Below are positions 11,773 to 26,335 of a DNA stretch of 64,000 nt, in pieces. Origin of the DNA: Sorghum bicolor (lineage: Eukaryota > Streptophyta > Magnoliopsida > Poales > Poaceae); assembly GCF_000003195.3 (NCBI RefSeq), contig NC_012871.2:19846658-19910657 (forward strand), in the 5' to 3' direction. Each line of letters starts with the position of its first letter. Position 1 is the first letter of the stretch. The translations under genes and the position numbers were made by a program. A model generated the notes under the pieces. That model was not told the DNA's origin. It made no database searches and saw nothing but the letters and a program-made list of their open reading frames with translations.

Positions 11773-12068
11773 CGTTCACCTTCCATCGCTGCGCGTACGG
11801 TGCATATTGTTTCTGATGAAATTATTACTCATGTGTCTATGGAGTATATGCAATGAAAAAAAAACACCATACCAGTTTAATAGCCAAATTAAGACACATA
11901 TGCTGCAATTTAAAAAATCTCAAATTGATTTGAAGTCCTCCAAAGGAACCAATGATTGACATAATAGTGTTTGCAGTGCGTCAAATGTGAATAAATATCT
12001 ACATCTCAAATTTGGTGCACATCTGGTGTGCGAGAACGCAGTGCTCATAACATGTTAGTTAATTCCGT

Positions 12069-14886
<2,818 letters not shown>

Positions 14887-15691
14887 CTCCAAGACTCCGA
14901 TCGTCGTCTTCTTCCTCCCTCCAGTCCCGTCGATCCGTTTGAGGCAGGCAGCAGGCGGCCTGACTAGACTATCTAGCAAGGTAGGGGATTGGAGATGGTG
15001 CAGACGACAATGATTGATTGATTGATCGATCGAATCGATTTCGAGGGAGGAGGAGGAAACGGATCGGAGAGGAGGTGGCGGCGGCGGCGGCTGCAGTAGT
15101 CTCACTCGATCGACAAGTAAGCAAGGCCAACTGCCCAGGCACATGAATTGTGCTATATACTCTCTCGTCGTGTGTTGGTTGGTGAATGAAGAAGCAAACG
15201 CATGTGATTGTGATGGCGACCGAATGAACTACTGGCCGTCGTGCACTGCTGGCTCATGGCGTCGGCTAGCCGTCCGATCAGAAACCGACGGACGGCACGG
15301 CGGATCGGAGGTCGGGACGCGTGAGGGTGAGGGTGAGGGTGACGTGCACGGGTGCTACTCAGCACCAACCCAACGCCAACGCGTGCGTGAGAAATGATGC
15401 ACCGCTTTCGCTCTCTGCCTCCCATCATCTCCGATCCTTTTTTTTTTCCTTGCAATGCGCGGCGGACGATTATCACCGTCGCCGACGACTGAAATACCAC
15501 GTACGTCAGCGGCAGGTGTGTCCGCTTTCCTGACGACCGACGTGTAAAGTAAGAAAAATTAAATGCACGCCCTCTCGATGTTTAAACTTCAGCTTCACCG
15601 GCCATGGATATTGATATTGCATCATCAGTTTACGTACAACTACTGTTTACTGAGCATGATGTAAGCAGTTACAATTAGCCAGCGCCGACAT
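14887..15691. promoter_or_regulatory. 5' flank of the nucleoside hydrolase gene
   Basis: This GC-rich upstream region holds a GGC trinucleotide run near 15076-15093 and three GTGAGG-like units near 15323-15341. No clear TATA box is visible. The minus-strand open frame upstream of 14886 may be 5' UTR. Confidence 0.4.
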
Positions 15692-16164
15692 GGCCTTGTT
15701 TAGATACAACAAAAAAAAACCCCAAAACTTTACAAGATTTTCCATCACATCGAATTTTGTGGCACTTGCATGGAACATTAAATATGGATAAAAAAGATAA
15801 CTAATTGCACACGATACGAATCTTTTAAGTCTAGTTCTTGTTTAGATGCAAAAAGTTTTTGGATTTTGACACTGTAGCATTTTCGTTTTTATTTGACAAA
15901 CATTGTCCAATTATGAAGTAACTAGGCTTAAAAGGTTCGTCTCGTGATTTACAAGTAAACTGTGCAATTAGTTATTCTTTTTATTTATATTTAATACTTC
16001 ATGCATATGCCGTAAGATTCGATGTGACGGAGAATCTTGTAAAGTTTTGGATTTTTGGGTGTATCTAAACAAGGCCTTACTCTATGATTGGATAATGTTT
16101 GTCAAATAAAAACGAAAGTGCTATAGTGTCAAAATCCAAAATATTTTTGGATCTAAACAAGGCC
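15692..16164. mobile_element. two nested GGCCTTGTTTAG-family MITEs
   Basis: The outer element runs from GGCCTTGTTTAGATAC (15692) to GGATCTAAACAAGGCC (16164). A second copy in the opposite sense occupies about 15837-16076, between TTTAAGTCTAGTT and TTACTCTATGATTGG. The two flanks are the halves of the family core, so the inner copy inserted into the outer one. Confidence 0.8.
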
Positions 16165-16487
16165 AATGGACTCTTATCTTATTAGGCTATACGGCGCTCC
16201 CAAATTAAAAGTGGATGGGCAGGATAATTAAGTTTGTGGCTAGGTAATGGTTGATCCCAACGCCAAGCGGACAAATCAAGAGACGAGCATGTACCTACAT
16301 TGGGTTTGCCATTTTGCCAACCGTGAGTCGTGAGACCTGCTTGAGACGGCAATGCAAGTTGCCACATGGGAACGTGGTCGTTGCCATCCGCTGCTGCCGC
16401 CTTTTCTAGTTCAGTGTGATCCATGCATCGATATCGGGCGCATGATGCCAGCGACAATAATCATGCATGTTCTTCCGCATCAACCAT
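16165..16487. other. intergenic, nothing recognised
   Basis: This is the left flank of the CACTA element. No supported feature. Confidence 0.4.
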
Positions 16488-17195
16488 TACTACACAAATC
16501 ATTTTACAAAACGGTATTTTTTATTAACAAAGGCGGTAATGAAGTCCAACCGTCTCGATTAATGCCTATGATTAACGGGGATGGGCTTTTTTAATTTACC
16601 GAGGAAGTCTTCTTAAGTCAATTGCCTCCAAAAAATAATATATTTTCGAAGGCGGTTGCCTAAAGATGACCACCTACATAAAACCATTTCTAGAGGCGGG
16701 GACACTATGATGCCCGCCTCCAGAAAGGCCGAGGTCCAACAGGCCAGGAGAGACCCAATAAACATCTTCAAATATAAATACAACAACTTAGGGTTTCTCA
16801 TTCACCACTTCTCGTTCTGAGACCGACCAAGAGACACATCTTTCTCCTCATGAGTGCAACTCCTCCCTCTCCCGCACGAGCCTGACCACTGCCCCTCCCT
16901 CTCTCCGATCGCTCTTCCTCCTCCTCCTCTCTCTCTCCTCCTCGACTACTAGTGGCGGAGTAGTAGTAGCAGTCAACAGCGGGCGAAGAAGTAGTGGCTG
17001 AAGAGCGTAGTAATAACGACAGGCAAGCCGACGGCGCACGTGCCCTTCCTCCCTCCGGTGCGTAGGGCTTGGAGCTGGGCGGCAGCATGGCCCCCGGTGC
17101 CCTCGTCACTCTCCTCCGGCGTGGCAAGCGGCCCCCTCGTCCTCCAAGCGGCGCAAGGCCCCCTTGTCCTCCAGGCGTCTGCTCTCCTCCGGCAC

Positions 17196-17656
17196 GGGTA
17201 TAAACCCCTATACCCTTACGGCTAGACTTGGGCCAGAAGGCTTGGCTCATTACGAGACGAGTTCGAGGCTTGATCCGACTGTTTGGAGTTTCACGCAAGG
17301 AAACAAGATGTGGAGATCAAGCAGGATTCTAGTCGGTTAGAATAGGAATTGATATCGTACTATCTATGGCAATTGTAACCGACTAGGATTAGTTTCCAGA
17401 TCTGTAACCCTGCCCTCTGGACTATATAAGGAGAGGCAAGAGACCCCCCTAGAAAATTAATTCCAACTCAACACAATCCACAACAATACAATCAGACGCA
17501 GGACGTAGGTATTACGCCCACACGGCGGCCGAACCTAGATAAAAACCTTGTCCGTGTCTTGCGTCACCATCAAGTTCGTAGCTTGCGCACCGTCTACCGA
17601 TAAACTACTACCCTGGGCATACCCCAAGGTAGACTGCTGACCAGCTTTCGTCGACA
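17196..17656 (+). repeat. 5' LTR of the Tat element
   Basis: It ends TTTCGTCGACA directly before the primer site. A promoter-like CTATATAAGG lies at 17422-17431, followed by the probable transcription start region. The first ten or so bases are diverged or lost compared with the 3' LTR. Confidence 0.85.
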
Positions 17657-17657
17657 G

Positions 17658-17676
17658 TGGCGCGCCAGGTAGGGGG
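17658..17676 (+). other. tRNA primer-binding site of the Tat element
   Basis: TGGCGCGCCAGGTAGGGGG lies one base after the 5' LTR end, the standard position for a minus-strand primer site. I do not assign the tRNA. Confidence 0.7.
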
Positions 17677-17701
17677 TGTGCGTACAGTTCTCTCGACGAA
17701 C

Positions 17702-20053
17702 AAGATGGTCATCGTTCCAGTTTCCGCGGCCGTGGCTGAAGGCCTCACGTTCACCGTCGGCCAGATCACTTGGACTACTCGTGGCGACGGCCTCACGACC
17801 ACGACCTCGGAAGAAACCCAGATCCGGGCGGCAGAGGCGTCGACTTCCATCACGCCAACTCCGAGGACTCGACCTCCACTCCCTCGCTACAAGGCAAAAG
17901 CGAGTCGACAACTCGGACCTTCTTCAAGCCCTCGAACCTGGTGGATTCGATCTCGCGCAAACCCGATCATGCGGCATCAACAAATTTTTTCGACTCCCGT
18001 CGACCAACTCGTGTCACCACGCACGAACAACTGGAGACGTCCCTGGCAATAACGTCGACCCCACGGGATGATCTGTCAAGCTCAAGACAGCCTCCCCAGA
18101 CCAGAACTGCCTTTATGGTCTGAACAACGCGGCCGACCAGTATTCGCGGCATACCCGATCTCTATTCAGCAAGGCGGGCTTGTCGCTGGGCCAGATCAGC
18201 CGAGCAGCTCGTCATTACGTCAACATGGTATCCATCCGAGTCCTGCCACACAATAAGGCTACCAATACGAACTCCTGCACAGGATCTGTCCCTACCGAGG
18301 TTTTACACCCCGAGGACGAAGACTACGACCTGGATCTACCACCATACCCCCCGGGTTTTTCTCGTTTTCCAGTCTTTCCACCCCGGCGAGGAGATCTGAT
18401 CTTCAACGTCAGCAACGACGAACCAGTTGTCGATGGTGAAACCGACGAGCAAAAACAACTCCGCGAGTAGCGCAACGCCGACTGTGCTCAGCGGCGAGCG
18501 GATGAGGAATGACAACTTGCGCCACACAACCTCAGCGATGCCTTCCACATGGTCGGGAATCAGCCAGTCAACAAGACGCCAAGCGCCAACGTGGCTGTTG
18601 CCATGGCAAACGTGGACCGACTCCCCGATACCCCAGAGTACCAGGGCATCCGATCCAGTATACGAGCGCATCTGATCGCCGCGATGGGGTAGACAGCCAC
18701 TTTGCTCAAAAGGGTCCAAGCCGTCTCCTACGCGGAGGTTTCCTCCGACCAGACTCATCGCAGTCGGACTTCACCACGACCCAGCGGGCGCCATCATAGC
18801 CGCTCCCCCAACGGTCGCAGGAAGGACGCTGGACGCGACAACCAGGGTCAGGACACGGGCAGTTACCGCGAGCAGAGGCGCGGGCGTGGTCAGGAAGTAA
18901 ACCAGTACAGGGATCTACGCTACAACATCCCTCCTAAGGATGCCCGCGACCGCATCAACAGACGCGCTACAGAAAGAGCGGTATACGAAAATGTGCGATG
19001 CATTGAGTACGATGCAGCATATGGCCCCCTGGCCTAAGACAGTTCTCTTCACACCTTCGCCAAGTCGTATGGCCCCGCAACTTTAAGCTCGAGAAGCTTA
19101 AAAAATATGACGGCAAGGAAAACCCTGAAAATTGGATCACTCTTTACGAGATCGCAGTCCGGTCAGCAGCGGGAGACGAGCACGTCATGGCAAATTACTT
19201 CCCAGTTGTCCTCGACCAAGGTGGCCATCAATGGCTCCTCGGCCTACCCGAGGACTCCTTTGATTCTTGGGAGGAACTGCGCCAAGCGTTCATTGACAAT
19301 TTCATTACTACCTGCGAGCAGCCTGGAAACAAATATGATCTCGAGAGGATAAGGGACAGGAAGAATGAGCCCTTGCGCGATTACATTCGACGTTTCTCGG
19401 ATATGCGCATCAAGATACCGAAGATTTCTCACGATGAGGCTATATCGGCCTTCATCAAGGACCTACGCTTCCATGAAGCATTGAGAAACAACCTACTGCG
19501 CAAAAGGCCGACCACGGTCACCGAGCTCCTCACCACAGCCAAAAACTACGCCGATGCCGATGACGCAGAAAAACTCATCCGAGAAGATGCGAGAGGCGCC
19601 GACCAGCCTCCCCGACGAGACGACAGTCGTGGACGCTTCGACAACCGGAACCCTCGCCGCGGTGACAACCGCGACCACCGAGAAGGGTGGGACAGCCGTC
19701 GCGACAACCACGACGATTTCAGAGGCAAGCGACATCGTGACAACGATCACGAGGTGAACACAGTCAAGCGCCCTAATGGACGGCGAGATTACCAGGAAGA
19801 CTACAACAAGACACTAAAAGGACCGTGCCAACTTCATCCCAAGTCCAACCACACGATGGAAGACTGTCGTGTCCTCAAAAGCATCTACACTCAGCGGGCC
19901 GCTCAGGGAGACTCTGTCAAGAAAAACGGGAAACAGGATAGACACGAAGACGAAGACGACGACCAGGATAGGGACCCACGGCATCAATATGTCAGTCCCA
20001 CCAACGTGGTACATTCCATCTTTGGAGGCAAAGTTTTCATCGAATCCAAATGA
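17702..20053 (+). pseudogene. Tat gag (frameshifted N-terminus, open C-terminal half)
   Basis: This is the structural capsid protein of the retrotransposon. The N-terminal part (17702 to about 19065) is spread over three frames with stops. From about 19066 one frame stays open to 20053 and holds the retrotransposon gag domain: FKLEKLKKYDGKENPENW, then WLLGLPEDSFDSWEELRQAF and EPLRDYIRRFSDMR. A charged Arg/Asp-rich stretch follows, then a Cys/His motif CQLHPKSNHTMEDC near 19830-19871. The frame stops at 20053, before protease. Confidence 0.8.
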
Positions 20054-20159
20054 GAAAGAAAGCTCAACGTGGACAGCACCGATGGCCTGATTGCTAATCC
20101 GAAATTCCTCCCTGGTAACATAGAGAGATCTCTTTCAACAGGCAAGACCAGTGGGCTGC

Positions 20160-20667
20160 CATCCTAGAACCAGGGTGTTTCCCTCTGATCCTAGACCCGT
20201 GCGTCAACAACGTCCGGTTCGAGCGCGTGCTCGTTGACGGGGGTAGTTCTATTGACATCCTTTTCCGCAACAGCTTACCTGCTCTCAAGCTAACCCCGGC
20301 GCAACTGAAGCCGTATGATGCTCAGTTTTGGGGTGTCCTACCAGGTCAAAGTTCAGTACCCCTCGGGCAGATAACGCTGCCCGTCCAGTTTGGAACGCTA
20401 GACCACTTCCGCACAGAGTTCGTCAACTTTGTAGTCGCCGACTTCGACGGTAACTATCACGCAATTCTAGGCCACCCCTCGCTGACCAAGTTCATGGCAG
20501 TCCCGCACTACTCATACCTGGTCCTCAAGATGCCAACCGAGAAGGGCGTCTTAACCGTCAGAGGTAACGTCTACACCGCATACACTTGTGAGGAAGAAAG
20601 CTTCAAGATCACTGAGGCAATCGATCTCTCGATTCGGATGGCAGAAACTGCAGCTCAAGCCACATAA
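20160..20667 (+). pseudogene. Tat aspartic protease region
   Basis: This is a retropepsin-like domain with the active-site variant VLVDGGSSIDILF near 20229-20267 and the downstream AILGHPSLTKF. The DGGS form is usual for this lineage. It opens upstream of the first Met in the frame and stops at 20667, before RT; in an intact copy it would be part of one polyprotein. Confidence 0.78.
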
Positions 20668-20857
20668 ATTCCCTCCAACCAGCTTCAAGACTCCCAGGAA
20701 AAACTCTAAGTCCAAAGAGCACAAGGAAGTACAACTGGTCGACGGCAGCCCTGAGAAGACAGCTCTCATCGGGGCCAACCTAGACCCCAGATAGGAAGAC
20801 GCGCTCGTCAGGTTTCTAAGGGACAACGTAAGTATTTTCGCATGGAAACCCGCAGAC

Positions 20858-21940
20858 ATGCCCGGCGTCCCACGAAACCTGATCGAGCACTCCTTAAACG
20901 TCTCAAAGACCGCAAGACCTATCAAGCAGAAACTACGACGGTTCGCTCGTGACAAAAAGGAGGCTACTAGGACAGAAATAACACGGCTACTAGCAGCCGG
21001 ATTCATTAAAGAGGTGTATCATCCAGATTGGCTTACCAATCCAGTCCTTGTAAGAAAAAAGAATAATGAATGGAGAATGTGCGTTGATTACACTGATCTC
21101 AATAAACGCTGTCCTAAAGATCCTTTCGTTCTCCCTCGTATCGACGAGGTGGTCGACTCAACGGCCGGATGTGAACTCTTTTCTTTTCTAGACTGTTACT
21201 CTGGTTATCACCAGATCTCGCTAAAGGAAGACGACCAGATCAAAACCTCCTTTATCACTCCTTTCAGTGCATATTGCTACACCACCATGTCCTTTGGACT
21301 CAAAAATGCTAGAGCCACTTATCAACGTGCCATTCAGCAATGCCTCCACGACGAGATACGTGATGACCTCGTCGAGGCTTACGTCGACGACGTTGTCATC
21401 AAAACTAGGGACGCAGGCACCCTGATCGACAACTTAGATCGGACTTTTAAAGCGCTGAATAAGTACAAATGGAAGCTTAACCCCAAAAAATGCATCTTTG
21501 GGGTCCCCTCCGGTTTACTACTCGGCAACGTCGTCAGCCGCGTCGACATACGGCCGAACCCTTCAAAAGTTAAAGCAGTGCTCTATATGCTACCACCCAA
21601 AAACGTCAAAGACATTCAAAAGCTCACCGGATGCATGGCCGCTCTCAGCCGGTTCATCTCTAGACTGGGAAAAAGGCCTCCCCTTTTTCAAACTGCTAAA
21701 GGCGTCAGAAAAATTCTCCTGGATAGAAGAGGCCAACACGGCGTTCACCCAGCTCAAGGCTTTCCTCACCTCACCACCCGTTCTCACCGCACGTCAACCT
21801 AACGAGGAACTGCTCCTTTATATAGCAGCAACTGATTGGGTCGTCTCCACGGTGCTCGTCGTCGAGCGAGACGAAACCAGGCCACGTCTACAAAGTCTAG
21901 AGGCCCGTATACTTCATAAGCGAAGTCCTAAACGAATCTA
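20858..21940 (+). pseudogene. Tat reverse transcriptase
   Basis: This is Gypsy RT. Motifs: EVYHPDWLTNPVLVRKKN, EWRMCVDYTDLNKRCPKD, FLDCYSGYHQI, MSFGLKNARATYQR and the catalytic AYVDD (YVDD at 21380-21391). A frameshift near 21680 moves the thumb/connection (FTQLKAFLTSPPVL) into another frame, which ends at 21941. The catalytic core is intact at sequence level, but the frame is not. Confidence 0.88.
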
Positions 21941-22232
21941 AGACCAGGTACCCTTAGATACAAAAGCTAATCTACGCCATCTTAATCACCTCAAGAAAGC
22001 TGAAGCACTACTTCGACGGACATCGGGTGCTAGTTACTACCAGTTTTCTATTGGGGGACATTCTGTGCAACAAAGATGCCAATGGAAGAATTGTGAAGTG
22101 AATGGAGTTATGCCCATTTTCCTTAGATTTTCAGAGCCACACTACCGTCAAATCTCAGGCCCTGGTTGACTTCATTGCAGAATGGACGGATCTAAACGAA
22201 CCCTCCTCCCCAGATGTCTCTGACACTGGTCA

Positions 22233-22650
22233 ATGTTCTTCGACGGATCCTTGAATATCAATGGAGCTGGTGCCGGAATACTTTTTGTCTCACCAAACAA
22301 GGACAAACTCCGTTACGTCCTTAGGATCCTCTTTCCAGCATCCAACAATGTCGCCGAATACGAAGCATGTTTGCATGGCATCCGACTGGCTGTCGAAATG
22401 GGAGTCAAACGCCTTTATGTCCACGGTGATTCTGCTCTAGTCATCAATCAGCTAAACAAGGAGTGGGACACGACTCATGAGAAGATGGACCTCTACTGCA
22501 AAGAAATCCAGAAGTGGGAATCCAATTTTTATAGCATAGAATACATCCACGTAGTCTGGGATAGGAATCAAGCAGCAGATGCATTGTCAAAGATAGGATC
22601 ATCACGGGCCCAGATTCCGCAAGGCGTTTTCGTCCAGGACATTCACACGC
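22233..22650 (+). pseudogene. Tat RNase H
   Basis: This is the RNase H domain that removes the RNA strand after RT. The four acidic positions are visible: FFDGS, NVAEYEA, VHGDSAL and NQAADAL. It is in one open frame with the integrase start (22233-23351), but separated by stops from RT upstream. Confidence 0.85.
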
Positions 22651-22850
22651 CAAGCATCAGCACAGACCTGGTCGACAAGCCACCCAACGAAGCATTGCTC
22701 ATCGACGATACCACTCCGACAACCAGCAGCCACGACTGGCGCACTCCTTTCATCAAGTATCTCTCGGACGGTTTAGGGTTTCAAGATAAAACGGAGAACG
22801 AGCGCCTTATCCGGCGATCTAGAAATTACATACTGGTCGATGGCAAACTT

Positions 22851-24023
22851 ATGCTTAAGAACGCAAGTTCAGAAGTCTTGCTGAAATGCATATCCCAAGA
22901 TGATGGCGTCAAGCTTCTGGATGACATACATGCTGGGTCCTGTGGTAACCACGCCGCTTCTAGAACACTGGTCGGGAAGGCTTTCCGAGCAGGTTTTTAT
23001 TGGCCAACCGCAGTCGCTGACGCTGAGAAACTTGTCCGACATTGTGAAGGATGCCAGTTCTTTGCCAAGCGGACCCACGTACCTGCTCACGAGATCCAGA
23101 CGATTCCGTCGTCCTGGCCTTTCGCCTGTTGGGGTCTTGACATGATCAGGCCATTCAAACCCGCTCCCGGCAACTTCAAATTCGTGTTCATGCTAATCGA
23201 CAAATTCTCGAAGTGGATCGAGTACATGCCAGTGGTCAAAGCAACTTCCGAGAAGGCTGTGGAGTTCCTCAACCAAATCATACATAGATTTGGGGTTCCC
23301 AACAGCATAATCACTTACCTGGGCATTCAGTTCACCGGCACTACATTCTAAGACTTCTGCGATGACAGAGGCATAGTCATAAAGTACGTGTCGGTAGCCC
23401 ATCCGCGGGCCAACGGTCAAGTCGAGCGAGTGAATAGAATGATCATCGATGCTCTAAAGAAAAGGCTGTATACGAAAAATGATAGGGCACCAGGACGATG
23501 GATGAAAGAATTACCGGTTGTGGTCTGGGGTCTCCGAACACAGCCTAGTCGCAACACGGGTGTGTCGCCCTACTTCATGGTTTACGGTGCCGAGGCGGTG
23601 CTCCCTTCGGATGTGGTCTTTGGATCTCCAATAGTCGAACATTTTGACCAGTCTTCAGCCGACCTCGCTAGAGAGCTCGAAATCAACTGCACAGAAGAAA
23701 AGCGCCTAACTTCGTGCCTTCAAACAGCGAAGTATCTCGAAGCTATTAGGCGATACCACAACAGGAACGTCAAAGACCGCTCCTTCGTGGTCGATGATTT
23801 GGTACTCAAATGGAAAACAAGCCAGGAAGGAATGCATAAGTTATCTACACCTTGGGAAGGACCCTTTGTGGTCGCCGAAGTTACACGCCCTACATCTTAC
23901 AGACTGGCGTACCTAGACGGAACACGCTTGCCCAACTCCTGGCACATAAACAAACTGCGCCGTTTCTACCCCTATGTTCCAGTATATTTCATTTGTAAAT
24001 CTTTTGTGATGAATAATAATTAA
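22851..24023 (+). pseudogene. Tat integrase, catalytic residue lost
   Basis: The N-terminal zinc domain is present (DIHAGSCGNHAA, then HCEGCQ), followed by the core. The first catalytic Asp is in CWGLDMIRPF. The second, normally in a TDNG context, has become ITYLGIQFTG. The Glu lies in NGQVERVN. A stop at 23349-23351 splits the domain; the rest continues in 23388-24023 with a C-terminal domain ending PNSWHINKLRRFYP. Not functional as written. Confidence 0.88.
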
Positions 24024-24269
24024 ATTTGTCTTTCTTGCTATATACCTTTTGTTACACAGAACATTCGACAAGTGCCACAATTACTTTCCACGACAAGGTC
24101 CTCAAGGGCCATCAACTTGACTCGGTGATACATCACTCAAACAAATTTACATTGCTCAAAACCCATGGTCATCATAAATCAAGCTTTATTACAAACTTTA
24201 TACACAAAGTTTACAATAAACACCCCTCCGGGTGGCCTCTAGTCTACTCCTACAGACTACTTTACAGAC

Positions 24270-24995
24270 CTACTGCTCGGGCTGATCACCCGCACGGCTC
24301 TCCTGTCCCGCCGAAGGGGTCGAGGCCACCGGCGTCTGGCTGGTCGAGACCGCAGGCGTCGACCGCCCATCTCCTGCAATGGACGCCCCCGACAACTCCC
24401 TCGCTGACCTATCTGATCCAGGCTGGTTGGGGGGAGTTGACGTCCCACAGAGATTTATGTCGCCGATCACTGTCGACAACAGATCGAGCAGGCCGACACG
24501 AAGGTTATCTGCCTCCTGCGGACCAACCTCCTTGGGATATCCCCTTTCCAGCCGGGACAAGTCGACCAGGGGGTAGTGGGCACATACCATGCTGAGGACG
24601 TGCCTCCGGCGAACTCCCCGGCGTCCTTGACGAACTGCTGAAGCCAACCCCACGCTTGCTGCGCCTTTTCGACCGGGGTCAGCCTCGGTGCGCGGGGCTG
24701 GTCCTCGGGGAGCTCGGGGCTGATCAAGTCGAGCACCGGGGCTACTCCTTTCTAGATTTTGATATAGTTGGTCTTCCAGGAGTCCCGATCCTTGACCAGC
24801 TCGTCGAGGTGCTTCTTAGTGTTGACTTTAAGCACTATAACCGAATTTTCAAAGAAAACCAAGCAAGAAGTTAGTACAAACATGAGAAAAGGAACACTGC
24901 ATAGTTAAAAAGGGCGAAACGGCTCTTACCGGCCACCTCCCGACTCTTGTTCTTCAGCTCCTCGCCGGCCTGGCGCCCGGCCTCCAGCACGCCGG
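24270..24995 (-). pseudogene. Tat antisense ORF, 3' exons
   Basis: This is the C-terminal part of the antisense ORF that starts at 49449. The exon interrupted by element A resumes here and ends at the donor near 24931 (GTAAGAG). A last exon (about 24830 to 24467 or beyond) encodes VKDRDSWKTNYIKI, a stop, then VLDLISPELPEDQP and KAQQAWGWLQQFVKDAGEF. It is antisense to the pol genes. Function is unknown; the family is called putative gypsy-type transposon protein. Confidence 0.6.
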
Positions 24996-26335
24996 TGTTG
25001 ACACTTGCTAACATCACTTGAATACTAGGTTGTCATCCCCAGCATGGCACTAGAGTGTACTATGGTATTTATACGCACACAGATAATCAGCAAGCGCACG
25101 GATACCGTTGAAGCTTTTACCCGGTTAAAGGTTTTATCGTATCCACAGGGAAACGGGAGAACCAACTACGCTCTAACTTAACCAAGATAGATAGATAGGT
25201 GTAAATAGGAAAGATGATAGAATCGAATAAGAACAATATTAAAGGTAAGATAACAGTGAGTGATAATATGGGAATAGAGAATAGAGCAATTCTAGTATAT
25301 GGGCGATGGTAGCAGAATAGAGAGGATAACTATGGTTTCTCTACTTTAAAGGGGTATGTCTATGTCTGGGACGAACCACGTGATAAGAGTACACCACAAA
25401 GGATGCTTATCCATATGCCGATAAACCCTACCCGTCCTGCTAACGAGAGGTGACTACAGGGGACCAACGTAACTGTCACCTACGCGGCCTACCACACGAT
25501 CCAGCTAGTCAGGGGATATCCACAAGTAATCTAGGTCTAAGCACCACGCTTACACCTATACTACAACTCTAGCCTATAGGGTCCTATAGATTAGAAGTAC
25601 TCAAAAGCGTTGTGAACCAGAACATACATGATTAGTAATTGCATAATGAATTAGAAGTAGATTACCAGAGTCATCCCATGAGCAAGCTTGATTAGAGCTT
25701 GATCATGGCGAGGTACAACCGGAGGAAGAACCGACAGGCCGGCCTCTCCTCTAATCCTCCTTCGCTCTCCATCTCGCTACTATCTAGATCTACTCTAGTT
25801 TAGAGAAGAGAGGAGAGCTCTCATCTCTAAACCCTAGCTTTTGCTCTGTCTATGAATAATGAATAATGATCAAGGGGGTGCCTCCTCCAGGGGCCAGGGG
25901 GTCTGGTTTTATAGTCCCCTCAAGTGAACCTGGGCCGTCGGATCAAACCGACATTGATTGAACGGTTATTCTTGATCCTTTAGGTCGGTGGAGCATAATC
26001 CGCGAGATTGAGCGTGATTGGCCGAAAAAGGTGGGCGGGCGCCCTAAGGACTTGGGCGGGCGCCCTGTCCCTGACTCCGTTCGGTCTCCGCTTCCTTCCC
26101 GTGGCTTCTGGAGTCTTCTAGATGTAAGATAATTGCGCGGCACGTTGATATCTCTATGTAATCCCGACGTGTGGGCCTTTCTTCCTTATTTCCTGATAAC
26201 CCCCTGCAGAAATAGACAAACACCAAAACTCGTGGAATTCTGTCAGATAAAACCCTAAGTCTCGATGTTGATTTCATTTGGATCCTTTTCTTTGTTTATT
26301 TGATAGTTAAATTTGATACTTAAGGACCGTCAACA
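24996..26335 (-). repeat. element A 3' LTR
   Basis: Read on the minus strand it begins TGTTGACGGTCCTTAAGTA (26335) and ends at 24996 with CAACA. It carries the doubled GGGCGCCCGCCC box (26033-26066) and a TATA (ACTATAAAAC near 25906-25915). Confidence 0.92.

Noticed and set aside
16798..17298. 166-codon minus-strand ORF rich in Arg, Glu and Ser
   Set aside because: Low-complexity frame across the CACTA interior and into the Tat LTR.
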